A stretch of 64,000 nt of DNA from Taylorella equigenitalis ATCC 35865. GTDB lineage: Bacteria; Pseudomonadota; Gammaproteobacteria; Burkholderiales; Burkholderiaceae_B. This document shows, piece by piece, positions 38,464 to 47,789 of this stretch. The stretch is taken from assembly GCF_000276685.1 (NCBI RefSeq), contig NC_018108.1:1612001-1676000 (forward strand), read 5' to 3'. The notes below the pieces were generated by a model. That model was not told the origin of the DNA. It was given only the letters and a program-made list of their open reading frames with translations, and ran no database searches. The position numbers were made by a program, and so were the translations under genes. Each line of letters starts with the position of its first letter. The stretch's first letter is position 1.

Positions 38464-39696
38464 ATGAAAAAATCACGCAGAAAATTTATAAAAGGTATGT
38501 CGGCAACGGCTCTTGGTCTTGGTTTTCACAATACCCTCGGCTCTCAAAATTTCCCTCAACAAAGCCTTATTGTGGATCCAAATTATCAGAAAAAAAATTC
38601 TTTGCACGAGCCTACGAAGTATTTATTTATCACAGACGTGATGTCCTCATACCTAAGTGTTTATGATATTGAGAGCACGCAACGGGTTGCACATATCAAT
38701 TTAAACTTTAGACCTGATACGATTGAAATGGCACGCGATGATAGTATATTAGCCCTAGGTAATCGTGAGATTAATGGGCTTGTATTACTAGACTTGAAGA
38801 CTCGTGAGTTCAGGACTGTATCCATGCCCTCTCCCGTGCATCAAATTTTCTTTATACCTCAAACTAAATTAATCGCCGTTGGGCTTCGAGATCAGGTCGG
38901 ATACGTTGATTATTCCAATGATGAGGTTCATATTTTTTCTAGAAAATTTGATTCAAAAATTCGCGATAATTCCCAGTTTACATACTATAAATTATTGTTC
39001 AGCTCTTTTAGTCAAACATACTGGGTTCTCGATCGTGAAAAACCACTAATCTATATGAAGAACGGCTTAGATGCTAGCGATTGGAAGATACTCGACTTAA
39101 GTAAACGGTTGAGTAAACCTGCAGGGTTGGACAAGGGCATTGCCAGTCCAGAGGATTTTATGCTTGCATTTAATACACTTGAAGGAGATGAGGGGCTAAT
39201 TTATTTTCCGCATGAGGACAGGCTATTAAGCACAGGGCCGATGTATACGGTAGGGGCCACGTGGCGACCACTTGTTATGCCCTATATTGATCAATACTCG
39301 CAAAGGGTCATTTTTGCAGATATGTCGGGGCATGTAGCTTATTTCGATCTTCGCGAAAAGGATCAAAAACCACATAAATTTGACCTCCCCTTTTCGCCAC
39401 GAATAATTCGAAGTGGTTGGCTTGAGTCAACTTGGATTGTAGGAGGCGATAAAGCATTGCATTTCCAATCCTATGATGACCCCATGGATAATGTGACCTA
39501 CGAATTCCCCTATCAGGTAGTAGATATGTGGGTGACGGGCGATAGCAAGACTTTGCTTTTAACTGTGGATGAAGGACCTCCCGAGATATGGCGATTCGAT
39601 ATTAGAACGCGACAGATGCTTGACCCGATAACGGTTCGTGGAGTCGTGATGGCAAATCAAATTCGTATGGGTAGCAATAATAGTATCTGCTACTAA
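38464..39696 (+). CDS. Tat-exported, propeller-like protein of unknown function
   Basis: 410 residues. The N terminus KKSRRKFIKGMSATALGLG is a twin-arginine signal, so the protein is folded before export, often a sign of a cofactor. The rest contains repeats of the type YLSVYDIESTQRVAHINL, GLVLLDLKTREFRTVSMP, HVAYFDLREKDQKPHKFDL and EIWRFDIRTRQMLDPI, spaced as in YVTN/WD-type beta-propellers. No metal-binding motif is evident. It starts one base after the Sco-TlpA stop and overlaps the convergent copA stop by four bases. Coupling to Sco suggests a role in copper-enzyme assembly. I do not recognise the family. Confidence 0.7.
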   Translation: MKKSRRKFIKGMSATALGLGFHNTLGSQNFPQQSLIVDPNYQKKNSLHEPTKYLFITDVMSSYLSVYDIESTQRVAHINLNFRPDTIEMARDDSILALGNREINGLVLLDLKTREFRTVSMPSPVHQIFFIPQTKLIAVGLRDQVGYVDYSNDEVHIFSRKFDSKIRDNSQFTYYKLLFSSFSQTYWVLDREKPLIYMKNGLDASDWKILDLSKRLSKPAGLDKGIASPEDFMLAFNTLEGDEGLIYFPHEDRLLSTGPMYTVGATWRPLVMPYIDQYSQRVIFADMSGHVAYFDLREKDQKPHKFDLPFSPRIIRSGWLESTWIVGGDKALHFQSYDDPMDNVTYEFPYQVVDMWVTGDSKTLLLTVDEGPPEIWRFDIRTRQMLDPITVRGVVMANQIRMGSNNSICY

Positions 39697-41837
39697 AATT
39701 GCTTTAGCCTCATCGCATTCATAACTACACTAATTGAACTTAAAGCCATGCAAAGAGCCGCTATCGACGGCGTTAAGAAGCCAGTAGCCGCTAGTGGTAT
39801 TCCAATTACGTTATAAATCAGTGCGAAAAATAAGTTCTGTTTAATATTGCGTACAGTTGATTTTGCGATGCTTATTGCGGTGCAGACATTAAAAATATTG
39901 TTCTGCACTAACGTGATATCGGATGCCTGCTCAGCCACGGCTGCAGCGGATTTGACGGATATGCCCACATTCGCTTGTGCAAGGGCGGCCGCATCGTTTA
40001 TACCATCGCCTACCATGGCTACTACGTGCCCTTGCGATTGAAGCTGTTTAATTTTCTCCACTTTGTCTCGCGGTTTAACTTGTGCAAAGAAGTGCTTTAT
40101 TCCTAACTGCTGAGCAATTAATCGTACGGTAGATTCGCGATCACCTGAAAGCAATACAGCTTCAACATGCTGGTCACGTAAACTTTTTATGACCTCGATA
40201 CTATCAGGTCGTAGCTCATCTGAAATTAATAAAAGTCCGAGCAATTCTTTGCTATCGGATCGGCTTATACAAATAATCGTCCCACGACCTTCCCATCGTA
40301 CGAGAATCTCTGGCGGAACAATGGATTGAGTAAATGATGGGCTTCCTACTTTAAGTGGCAATGCCTCCTCGTTCACCACAACAGATGCACTCGCCCCTTC
40401 GCCTACAACATTTTCAACGCCTTCCGCAAAGTCCAATTCAAGCCCCTCTTCGTAAGCCCGACTTACAACAGCATGTGCAAGTGGGTGTTGGATAAATTGT
40501 TCAAGCGAGGCCGCTAATTTAAGCGAATTAAATGAACCAAGATTTATGTAATCAATAACGGCTGGCTGACCGCGAGTGAGTGTTCCCGTTTTATCGAAAA
40601 CCACTGTATCTATTTTTGCAGTACTCTCAAGTGTGTAAGCTTCCTTAACCCAGATTCCTTTACGAAAAGCATTGCCAAGGCCAACCATCATCGCAGCTGG
40701 AGTAGCAAGCCCCAATGCACATGGACATGCGATAACGAGCACAGCAACTGCGTTCATTATTCCACGCTCCCAGTTTGGCAGATCCCAAAAAAACGTCAAT
40801 AAAGCTATTGCTATGACCACAGGCACAAATACGCCTGCCACCCTATCGGCAATGCGAGAAATAGGTGCTTGGCTACCCTGAGCTTCAGACAATGCAGCCA
40901 TAAGATCGCCTAAAAATGTCTCACGCCCCACACTAGTGGCAATATACTCTATACTTCCATCTTCAACCAAGGCACCCGCAGAAACTTGATCACCAGGTTG
41001 TTTTTTTATAAGCTCAGACTCGCCAGTAAGATGGCTCTCATTGCACAAAGCAAAACCTTGATAAACCTCTCCATCAGTAGCGATGCGGTCACCGTGATTC
41101 GAACGCACACGATCCCCAACCTTGACTTTATGCAAAGGAACCTGCAACCATGCACCATCCCGAAAAACGGACACCTCAGGAGGTAGCAATTTCAGAAGCG
41201 ACTGTAGACTATTTAGACTTTGTTTTTTGTTTCGTGTCTCGAGGAATTTTCCAATGCTCACAAAGGCAACAATCATAACTGAGCCTTCAAAATACACTTC
41301 ATGCTCTCGATTGAAAACAAGCCACATCACAACTGAATACACATATATCGAGACGGTGCCCAAAACCACGAGCACATCCATATTAGCCATTCTACCTTTG
41401 ATAGACGACCAAGCACTTTTATAAAATGGCAATGCAATCCAAAACTGAACAATCGTAGCAAGCAAGAACTGAAGCCACGCAGGCAACATAAGCTTATGCA
41501 ACCCGAAAAGCATGCCAATCATAGATACAAAAAACGGCAGTGAAATTAGAATTAGAATTTTTAAACGAAGTGGTAGTTTAACGTCGCTAATCTCGTCCTT
41601 TTGAAGTTCACCTTTGAAGCCACCAGACTGCATGGCCAACTGTATCTTTGGCAATACATAATCACGATCTACCCCTTCAGTAAGTTCTATCTGTGCCTCC
41701 TCGCTTGCAAAATTTACTGAGGCAGTTTTAACGTATGGCTGTGAATTAAGAAGTTTTGTAAGACGCGTCGAGCAACCCTGACAATGCATACCACTAATTG
41801 AAAGCCTTAGTTTATCAGTGTGCCCAGAGGTACTCAT
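39693..41837 (-). CDS. copA: Copper-exporting P1B-type ATPase
   Basis: 714 residues. One N-terminal metal-binding domain with GMHC19-QGC22, eight membrane helices, the CPC ion site (IACPCALGLATPAAMMVG), the phosphorylated Asp in VFDKTGTLTRGQP, HP in QHPLAHAV, and GDGINDAAAL. The last helices have YN...and ALSSISVVMNAMRLK, the MxSS pattern of CopA Cu(I) pumps. It exports Cu(I) from the cytoplasm; export to periplasmic cuproenzymes (FixI/CtpA-like) is an alternative, given the nearby nirK and Sco genes. It is divergent from tctB and convergent with the Tat protein gene. G+C is visibly higher than in nirK. Confidence 0.94.
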   Translation of the reverse strand: MSTSGHTDKLRLSISGMHCQGCSTRLTKLLNSQPYVKTASVNFASEEAQIELTEGVDRDYVLPKIQLAMQSGGFKGELQKDEISDVKLPLRLKILILISLPFFVSMIGMLFGLHKLMLPAWLQFLLATIVQFWIALPFYKSAWSSIKGRMANMDVLVVLGTVSIYVYSVVMWLVFNREHEVYFEGSVMIVAFVSIGKFLETRNKKQSLNSLQSLLKLLPPEVSVFRDGAWLQVPLHKVKVGDRVRSNHGDRIATDGEVYQGFALCNESHLTGESELIKKQPGDQVSAGALVEDGSIEYIATSVGRETFLGDLMAALSEAQGSQAPISRIADRVAGVFVPVVIAIALLTFFWDLPNWERGIMNAVAVLVIACPCALGLATPAAMMVGLGNAFRKGIWVKEAYTLESTAKIDTVVFDKTGTLTRGQPAVIDYINLGSFNSLKLAASLEQFIQHPLAHAVVSRAYEEGLELDFAEGVENVVGEGASASVVVNEEALPLKVGSPSFTQSIVPPEILVRWEGRGTIICISRSDSKELLGLLLISDELRPDSIEVIKSLRDQHVEAVLLSGDRESTVRLIAQQLGIKHFFAQVKPRDKVEKIKQLQSQGHVVAMVGDGINDAAALAQANVGISVKSAAAVAEQASDITLVQNNIFNVCTAISIAKSTVRNIKQNLFFALIYNVIGIPLAATGFLTPSIAALCMALSSISVVMNAMRLKQF

Positions 41838-41889
41838 GTTAAAATTATTTCCTTAAAATCCAGTTGAAAGCTTCATTTTATCCCAAGCC

Positions 41890-42444
41890 ATGATTATAAA
41901 AAACGAACAAGACTTCTTTAGTGGACTTATGTTTGCAGGGTTTGGGGGGTTCTTTTCGATTTACTCATATTTGAATTACGATATGGGCGATGCGATGCAT
42001 TTGGGCCCTGGGTTTTTTCCCTTTGTTTTGGGTGTGATACTTGGGGTTATCGGTGCAATTATTGTTTTGAAATCTCTTTGTAGATCACCCTCTTCCGAAA
42101 CTAGCTTAGGTCCATTCGACTGGGACATACTTATTCTGATTATTGGGTCTGTGCTTTTTTTTGCGTTTGCACTTGAGGCTTTGGGCCTTATTTTGACGAT
42201 AGCCTGTATCTGCATTATGAGTAGTCTTGCAAGCCACGACTTTCAATTTAAATCAGCTATCGGTGTCGCAGTTTTTATGGCGATTTTTGCATGGCTTGTA
42301 TTTGTAGAAGGTCTAGGTATGACACTTCCGCTTCAACCATCAAGCCCCAGGGAGTGGTCATGGGCTACCTGTTTATTTATTTCTGTTTCAATGCTGATAT
42401 GCTTCGCACTCGTTGTCCGCAGGGTGAGATGCGATAAGCCATGA
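41890..42444 (+). CDS. tctB: TctB, small membrane subunit of a tripartite tricarboxylate transporter
   Basis: 184 residues with four or five membrane helices. MHLGPGFFPFVLGVILGVIGAIIVLKSL is the typical TctB opening. It is the poorly conserved membrane partner of TctA. The stop overlaps the tctA start by four bases. No periplasmic TctC binding protein gene is adjacent. Confidence 0.9.
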   Translation: MIIKNEQDFFSGLMFAGFGGFFSIYSYLNYDMGDAMHLGPGFFPFVLGVILGVIGAIIVLKSLCRSPSSETSLGPFDWDILILIIGSVLFFAFALEALGLILTIACICIMSSLASHDFQFKSAIGVAVFMAIFAWLVFVEGLGMTLPLQPSSPREWSWATCLFISVSMLICFALVVRRVRCDKP

Positions 42445-43952
42445 TGGATATTATTCAAAACCTAGCACTAGGATTCGATGTTGCATTTACATTAGAAAAT
42501 CTAATGTACGCTTTTTTCGGATGTCTACTCGGAACGATGATAGGCGTACTTCCAGGCATCGGACCAGTTCCTACGATTGCGATGTTATTGCCACTAACAT
42601 ATGTTTTGGAGCCGACGGCAGGTTTGATTATGCTTGCGGGCATATATTATGGTTGTCAGTACGGAGGCTCAACTACCGCTATTTTAGTAGCTCTCCCAGG
42701 AGAGACGAGTTCGGTTGTGACAGTTCTCGATGGCCATAAGATGGCACAAAAAGGGCGTGCGGGGGTGGCATTGTCACTTTCGGCGATTGGTTCTTTTGTT
42801 GCGGGTTGCGTAGCTACCCTTTTGCTTGCGGGATTTGCAACCCCCATGGCAGAATTGGCTTTAAACTTTGGTCCTGCCGAGTATTTTTCTCTTATGGTTT
42901 TGGGCCTAATCGGAGCGGTTGTTCTTGCTTCAGGCTCATTGATAAAGGCTATCGGCATGATAGTGCTCGGATTGCTTTTTGGCATGGTTGGCACAGACGT
43001 TGACTCAGGCGAGCCTCGATATAACTTTAATTTAGGACAACTTGAAGATGGTTTGGATTTTGCGGTCGTTGCGATGGGTATATTCGGATTAGCAGAGATT
43101 ATGCGTAATCTTTCAATGCGAGAGGCACGCATTTCCGTAACGGACAAAATCGGCTCACTTTACCCCAATCGCAATGAGATGCGACAATCGGTTCCTGCCA
43201 TCGCACGAGGTACCGCCATAGGATCCGCTCTAGGTGTACTTCCTGGCGGAGGTGCTGTGTTGTCCTCCTTCGCTTCTTATACCATCGAAAAGAAGCTAGC
43301 AAAAAACCCTTCCGAAGTTGGCAATGGATACGCCCCCTGCCTAGCTGGTCCAGAATCCGCAAACAACGCAGCTGCTCAAACTTCGTTTATTCCAATGCTT
43401 ACGCTCGGCATCCCTGGCAATGCAGTCATGGCTCTTATGATTGGTGCAATGATTATTCATAACATACAACCTGGTCCGCAAGTTATGACCAGCCACCCCG
43501 AAATGTTTTGGGGCTTAATTGCATCGATGTGGATAGGCAATTTAATGCTGGTTATATTGAATTTGCCTCTTATAGGTTTGTGGGTCAAACTACTCAAAGT
43601 GCCCTACCGCATGTTGTTTCCAGCGATTTTGATTTTTTGCTTAATAGGAATCTACTCGCTCGATAACGATACGTTTGATATTTTCTTGTTGGCAATATTT
43701 GCCCTCCTCGGCTACTTTTGGAATAAATTGCGATGCGAGCCTGCACCGTTGCTCCTAGGTTTGGTTTTAGGTGGCATGATGGAAGAAAATTTTAAAAGAG
43801 CAATATTGCTTTCAAGAGGTGATTACTCAACTTTTCTAACTCGCCCAATATCCGCAGTAATTCTAGCTATTGCTGTGGGTCTTGTGTTTGTGACGGCATT
43901 GCCATCGATTAGAAAAAAACGTCAAGAAACATTCGTTGAAGAAATGGACTAA
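42441..43952 (+). CDS. tctA: TctA, large membrane subunit of a tripartite tricarboxylate transporter
   Basis: 503 residues, about 12 helices. Conserved TctA text: GTMIGVLPGIGPVPTIAMLLP, GIYYGCQYGGSTTAIL, ALGVLPGGGAVLSSFASYTIEKK and GPESANNAAAQTSFIPMLTLGIPGNAVMALM. Such systems take up citrate and other carboxylates using sodium or proton gradients and need a TctC solute-binding protein, missing here. Overlaps tctB. Higher G+C than flanking genes, as for copA. Confidence 0.94.
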   Translation: MMDIIQNLALGFDVAFTLENLMYAFFGCLLGTMIGVLPGIGPVPTIAMLLPLTYVLEPTAGLIMLAGIYYGCQYGGSTTAILVALPGETSSVVTVLDGHKMAQKGRAGVALSLSAIGSFVAGCVATLLLAGFATPMAELALNFGPAEYFSLMVLGLIGAVVLASGSLIKAIGMIVLGLLFGMVGTDVDSGEPRYNFNLGQLEDGLDFAVVAMGIFGLAEIMRNLSMREARISVTDKIGSLYPNRNEMRQSVPAIARGTAIGSALGVLPGGGAVLSSFASYTIEKKLAKNPSEVGNGYAPCLAGPESANNAAAQTSFIPMLTLGIPGNAVMALMIGAMIIHNIQPGPQVMTSHPEMFWGLIASMWIGNLMLVILNLPLIGLWVKLLKVPYRMLFPAILIFCLIGIYSLDNDTFDIFLLAIFALLGYFWNKLRCEPAPLLLGLVLGGMMEENFKRAILLSRGDYSTFLTRPISAVILAIAVGLVFVTALPSIRKKRQETFVEEMD

Positions 43953-43984
43953 AAAGTCCACCCCTTTTATTATTTGGACGATGA

Positions 43985-44314
43985 TGCTACACCGCTTATA
44001 TAACTCCACTAGTTAATGATATTTATGAAATCTCTGATTATGATGACGTATGTTTTCACATTAGAGGATGGGGTATCAGGGATTTCTATGATGAGGATAA
44101 ATTTCCCGAAGTGCATGATTTAGTAAAACACTATGGCATAAGAATTAAGGGTGATGAGCTAGTTGTATATTCTACTAAAGATAATTTAATTGAAAATTTT
44201 AAAAACTTTACAGCTGTGATTAAGCAAATAGTCGATTGGGATAAGGATCTATACGGCGATGGTGCTTATCACTTTGATGTCGCTCTAAGCACTCCAAAAT
44301 ATTTGCAAGTTTAA
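43985..44314 (+). pseudogene. Remnant of an unidentified gene
   Basis: An open frame without a proper start runs from 43985 to 44314 and encodes text such as YEISDYDDVCFHIRGWGIRDF, PEVHDLVKHYGIRIKGDE and VDWDKDLYGDGAYHFDVAL. Only a GTG at 44111 offers a start, and it would cut the conserved-looking first half. No ribosome-binding site is visible. Probably the 3' part of a gene truncated on its 5' side at the tctA end. It is very A+T-rich, unlike tctA. Family not recognised. Confidence 0.5.
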
Positions 44315-44436
44315 ACTTATCCTTCTTATCATTTCAATTTTAATTTTTATATTTCCTACGCATATACAATCAATAAGATGGCTATGAACCTTACGATTGT
44401 TTGTTTAGGTATAGCTTGTATTAAACAGGAGGATTT

Positions 44437-45048
44437 ATGAAACTATATTATGCACCTGGCACTTGTGCGGTTGCTCCATGGATTGTGGCTGAATGGGCGG
44501 GGGTTGATTACGAAGTAGAAAAAGCTAAATTAGGTACAGACGACTACACTAAAATTAATCCGCTTGGTTCAGTTCCTGCTTTAGTGCTTAATGATGGTCA
44601 AGTTATTACGCAGGCGACTGCTATTATGAACTATATTGCTAAACAAAACCCAAGTGCGGATTTACTGTCTAGTGGTAGTGATGTGGATGATGCAAAATTA
44701 GCTGAAATCCTTAGTTTCCTTGCATCTGATTTTCATGCAGCTTTTTGGCCTGTTTTTGGTCCACAAAAATTTACTACTTCTCAGGAAGAACAAGATTTTG
44801 AGCCTATTCGTGAAGCTGCTTATAAACGAATCGATCGAGTGCTTACCAACTTGGATAGATTAATTGGTGATGGTGAGCATGTTTATAAAAACAAGCGAAC
44901 ACTTGCGGATGCTTATGCTTATGTTATGACTCAATGGTCTAAAAAAACACCTAAAGATTTCACAAATTATCCAAATGTGAAACGATTTATGGAAGCTATG
45001 GATAAGGACGAAGCCGTTCAAAAGGTTATGGCAGAATCTGTTAAGTAG
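44437..45048 (+). CDS. Beta-class glutathione S-transferase
   Basis: 203 residues. N-terminal thioredoxin-fold domain (MKLYYAPGTCAVAPWIVAEW, with the beta-class Cys10 and the cis-Pro/SNAIL region SVPALVL...QATAIMNYIA), then a helical domain to the end. It conjugates or reduces electrophiles with glutathione. A strong AGGAGG ribosome-binding site lies upstream and an intrinsic terminator downstream, so it is a single-gene unit. Specific substrate unknown. Confidence 0.94.
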   Translation: MKLYYAPGTCAVAPWIVAEWAGVDYEVEKAKLGTDDYTKINPLGSVPALVLNDGQVITQATAIMNYIAKQNPSADLLSSGSDVDDAKLAEILSFLASDFHAAFWPVFGPQKFTTSQEEQDFEPIREAAYKRIDRVLTNLDRLIGDGEHVYKNKRTLADAYAYVMTQWSKKTPKDFTNYPNVKRFMEAMDKDEAVQKVMAESVK

Positions 45049-45123
45049 TCAATTTCTAAAATTTCTCTATTTACTATAAAGTAAATTTAAGGCTTGGTAC
45101 CATTCAATGTGACAAGCACCCAT

Positions 45124-45152
45124 AAGCACCCATAAAATGCGGGTGCTTTTTT
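45124..45152 (+). terminator. Intrinsic terminator after the glutathione S-transferase
   Basis: AAGCACCC (45124-45131) pairs with GGGTGCTT (45141-45148), ending in six T. A second copy of AAGCACCCAT just upstream (45115) gives an alternative stem. Confidence 0.92.
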
Positions 45153-45285
45153 CACAGCTCAAAGCATAAGTTTTTAGACCTATACTGAAGAAACTTATAA
45201 AAATATAATGTTTTTATACTTATAATGAAAAAATAGAAACTTTAAGATTGACTATACGTCCTATTATCCTAGCTTTACACATACC

Positions 45286-46275
45286 GTACCTAGACCCACA
45301 TATCTAGACAAAATTAAAAAATTTATAGACACACCCGTTATCAAAATACTAACTGGTATTCGTCGCTGTGGTAAGTCTACTGTTCTTAAACTCCTTGCTA
45401 AAGAATTGAAAAACCGAGGAATAGATGGAAGAAGGATAATATATATACCTAGAGACTTTCTCTAATGAACATTTTCTCCAAGCTGGTGGGCTTTATAAGC
45501 ACATATGTGGACTTATAAATAATAAAGAAAAGTACTATATCCTAATCTTAGAATATAGTCAAAAAGGTGGATTTCCAATAGTGCATCTAGCCAACCATAG
45601 CCTTGATACTTGCTTCAAACTTGTCCAAGACATCTATAGTTCAGTAATCTTAAGAGATACAATTCAAAGACATAAAATTCGAGATACTGAACTTTTAAAT
45701 CGTGTTGTTAATTATATTTTCGATAATGTTGGCAATACTTTTTCTGCACAAAGTATTGCTGATTTTTTAAAAGTCAACACAGAAATATCAGCCTAAATAC
45801 CGTGTACGAGTATTTAAATGCTCTAAAAGGTGCTTTTATTATTTATAGATGTAAACGCTTTAACCTTAAAGGAAAAGAGATTTTAAAAACCTTAGAAAAG
45901 TTCTATCTTGCAGATATGTCTTTGTTATATTCCATGCTTGGATTCAGACCTACATACATATCAGGTGTTCTTGAAAATATAGTGTACTTAGAATTAAGGA
46001 GAAGAGGATACGATGTATTTGTAGGTAAGCTTAATTCGATGGATATTGATTTTATATGCACCCAAAACAACAAAAGATTATACATTCAGGTGGCATATAA
46101 ATTAGAAACCCAAGATACTGTTGAGCGAGAGTTTAAGCCCTTATTAGCGATAAAAGATAATTATCCGAAATTCGTTATTACCATGGATGAAACCAACCTG
46201 GGTAATCATGATGGCATTGAGCACATAAACATAGTCGATTTTCTGTTGACCAAGCAAAATCAAATGAACCACTAA
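45286..46275 (+). pseudogene. Broken AAA/DUF4143 ATPase
   Basis: Three fragments in order match one protein of the ATP-binding AAA_14 plus DUF4143 type (usually about 400 residues). Fragment 1 (from about 45286) has PRPTYLDKIKKFIDTPVIKI and the P-loop TGIRRCGKST, then stops at 45465. Fragment 2 (45581-45796) has SVILRDTIQRHKIRD. Fragment 3 (45802-46275) has YEYLNALKGAFIIYRCKRF, the restriction-like fold part LRRRGYDVFVGK...EIDFI-type sequence and ends KQNQMNH. There is no good start, and much of the central part between fragments 1 and 2 is missing. These ATPases are often found as mobile orphans. Degenerated, very A+T-rich. Confidence 0.85.
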
Positions 46276-46278
46276 AAA

Positions 46279-47628
46279 TCAATCGATAACACGACCGCGA
46301 TTTAGCAGGTCCTTGCTATTTATCGTATTTTTTATCATCTTCATCACTTCAATTTGTTCTGGGTCACGAGTATATGTCAGAAAATCCTTTTTGATACGGC
46401 CTATACCGTGCTCTGCCGTAATGCTCCCACGCATTGGCTTAATGATTTCGTAGACCATTTTCTCCACAGGTATGATATCGCTTTCAGTGATTCCACCTGT
46501 CGTTATGTGCAAATTACCATCTCCGATATGTCCAAATATTAAATACACCATATTTGGATATTTTTCAGAAGTTACTTCTACAAATTTCTCGTAAAACTCC
46601 TTCATATGCTTAATCGGCAGTCCAATATCAAAATTAATCACTGTACCAAGTTTGCGGATACACGGCATAATTCCATCGCGTATTTGCCATAGTTCGTCAG
46701 ATTGTGCATGATTTTGAGGAATTAATGCATCGACGGCAAGCCCCTCTTCTAGCACGCCCCCTAGATAGTCATGAAATCTCTCATTCAAATCGGCACGTGA
46801 TCCCTCTACTTCCATAAGCACGTAGTATGGATACTCACCGCCAAATGGCACACTTAGCCCCTGAACTTCAGAAGACATAACAAGATACTCGCGCCACATC
46901 ACCTCAAAACTAGCAATCTCCGCAAGTGAGGCACGTGTCTTAGTAAGTAAAGCGGTAACTGCTTCAAAATCATCTAAAGCAACAAGTGCATTGTGGATGT
47001 GATCTGGCTTTGGATAAAGCCTTAAAACTGCACGCGTCACAATGCCATAACGCCCCTCAGAGCCGATAAATAAATGCTTTAAATCAAGACCCGTATTATT
47101 TTTTATCATGCGGTATGTCATATCGAGCACAGTTCCATCTGGCAATACCACCTCAACTCCAAGTGTCAGATCACGCATAGTCCCGTAACGAAATACTTTA
47201 TTACCCCCTGCATTTGTGGCAATATTCCCGCCCACATGACAGGATCCGCGAGCTCCCAAATCAAGTGGAAAATACCAACCCTGCTCAAGAACGGCTTGCT
47301 GCAAAGTTTCTAGAACAACCCCTGCCTGCACAAGAGCCGTCCCTCCAACGGTATCAATCTCCTCAATCTTGTTCATAAGTTCGAGGTTTATAGCGATATC
47401 ACCTTCGTTTGGAATCGCACCTGCAGCCAATCCTGACAGACCACCTTGCACGGTAAAACTTTTATTTTGCTCGTGGCAATACTTAACGACAGTAGCCACT
47501 TCCTCCGTATTACGTGGACGATAGACGATGCTAGGTTTCATGTGTTTATAGCCACTGGCATCGTTTGAATATTTATCAAGTAAACTTGGGTCAGTAATAG
47601 TATCGATTTGGGAGAGTTGGTCAATCAT
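46279..47628 (-). CDS. FAD-linked oxidase of the GlcD / D-2-hydroxyacid dehydrogenase type
   Basis: 449 residues. PCMH-type FAD domain: YRPRNTEEVATVVKYC, VQGGLSGLAAGAIP, LGARGSCHVGGNIATNAGG, GSEGRYGIVTRAVL; C-terminal FAD_oxidase_C domain with FGHIGDGNLHI and ITAEHGIGRIKKDFL. Such enzymes oxidise D-lactate, glycolate or D-2-hydroxyglutarate and pass electrons to a quinone or cytochrome. The sequence looks nearest to the D-2-hydroxyglutarate/D-lactate group, but substrate is open. Single gene; it ends three bases from the remnant ATPase stop on the other strand. Richer in G and C than the adhesins next to it. Confidence 0.9.
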   Translation of the reverse strand: MIDQLSQIDTITDPSLLDKYSNDASGYKHMKPSIVYRPRNTEEVATVVKYCHEQNKSFTVQGGLSGLAAGAIPNEGDIAINLELMNKIEEIDTVGGTALVQAGVVLETLQQAVLEQGWYFPLDLGARGSCHVGGNIATNAGGNKVFRYGTMRDLTLGVEVVLPDGTVLDMTYRMIKNNTGLDLKHLFIGSEGRYGIVTRAVLRLYPKPDHIHNALVALDDFEAVTALLTKTRASLAEIASFEVMWREYLVMSSEVQGLSVPFGGEYPYYVLMEVEGSRADLNERFHDYLGGVLEEGLAVDALIPQNHAQSDELWQIRDGIMPCIRKLGTVINFDIGLPIKHMKEFYEKFVEVTSEKYPNMVYLIFGHIGDGNLHITTGGITESDIIPVEKMVYEIIKPMRGSITAEHGIGRIKKDFLTYTRDPEQIEVMKMIKNTINSKDLLNRGRVID

Positions 47629-47731
47629 AAATTTATACGCTATCCAAAGGATAAGGAAAAATGCCGTTCTTCATTCATTTTATAGGAAGAAATATCTATT
47701 AACAAATAAGGTCCTCCCCTAAACACCAAGC

Positions 47732-47759
47732 AAAAAACCCACGACCGAAGCCGTGGGTT
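47732..47759 (-). terminator. Intrinsic terminator of adhesin 1
   Basis: On the minus strand AACCCACG pairs with CGTGGGTT around an eight-base loop, followed by TTTTTT. Thirty bases after the adhesin stop. Confidence 0.95.
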
Positions 47760-47789
47760 GCTACACTTTATAGAATGTACGTTAGGAAT

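Noticed and set aside
44111-44314. A 67-residue gene starting at GTG 44111
   Set aside because: The open frame continues upstream to 43985 with similar-looking protein text and there is no ribosome-binding site, so it is better read as a gene remnant.
45581-46275. Two separate small genes in the ATPase region
   Set aside because: In order they match parts of one AAA/DUF4143 ATPase, with the P-loop part just upstream in another frame and the middle missing. One broken gene explains all pieces.
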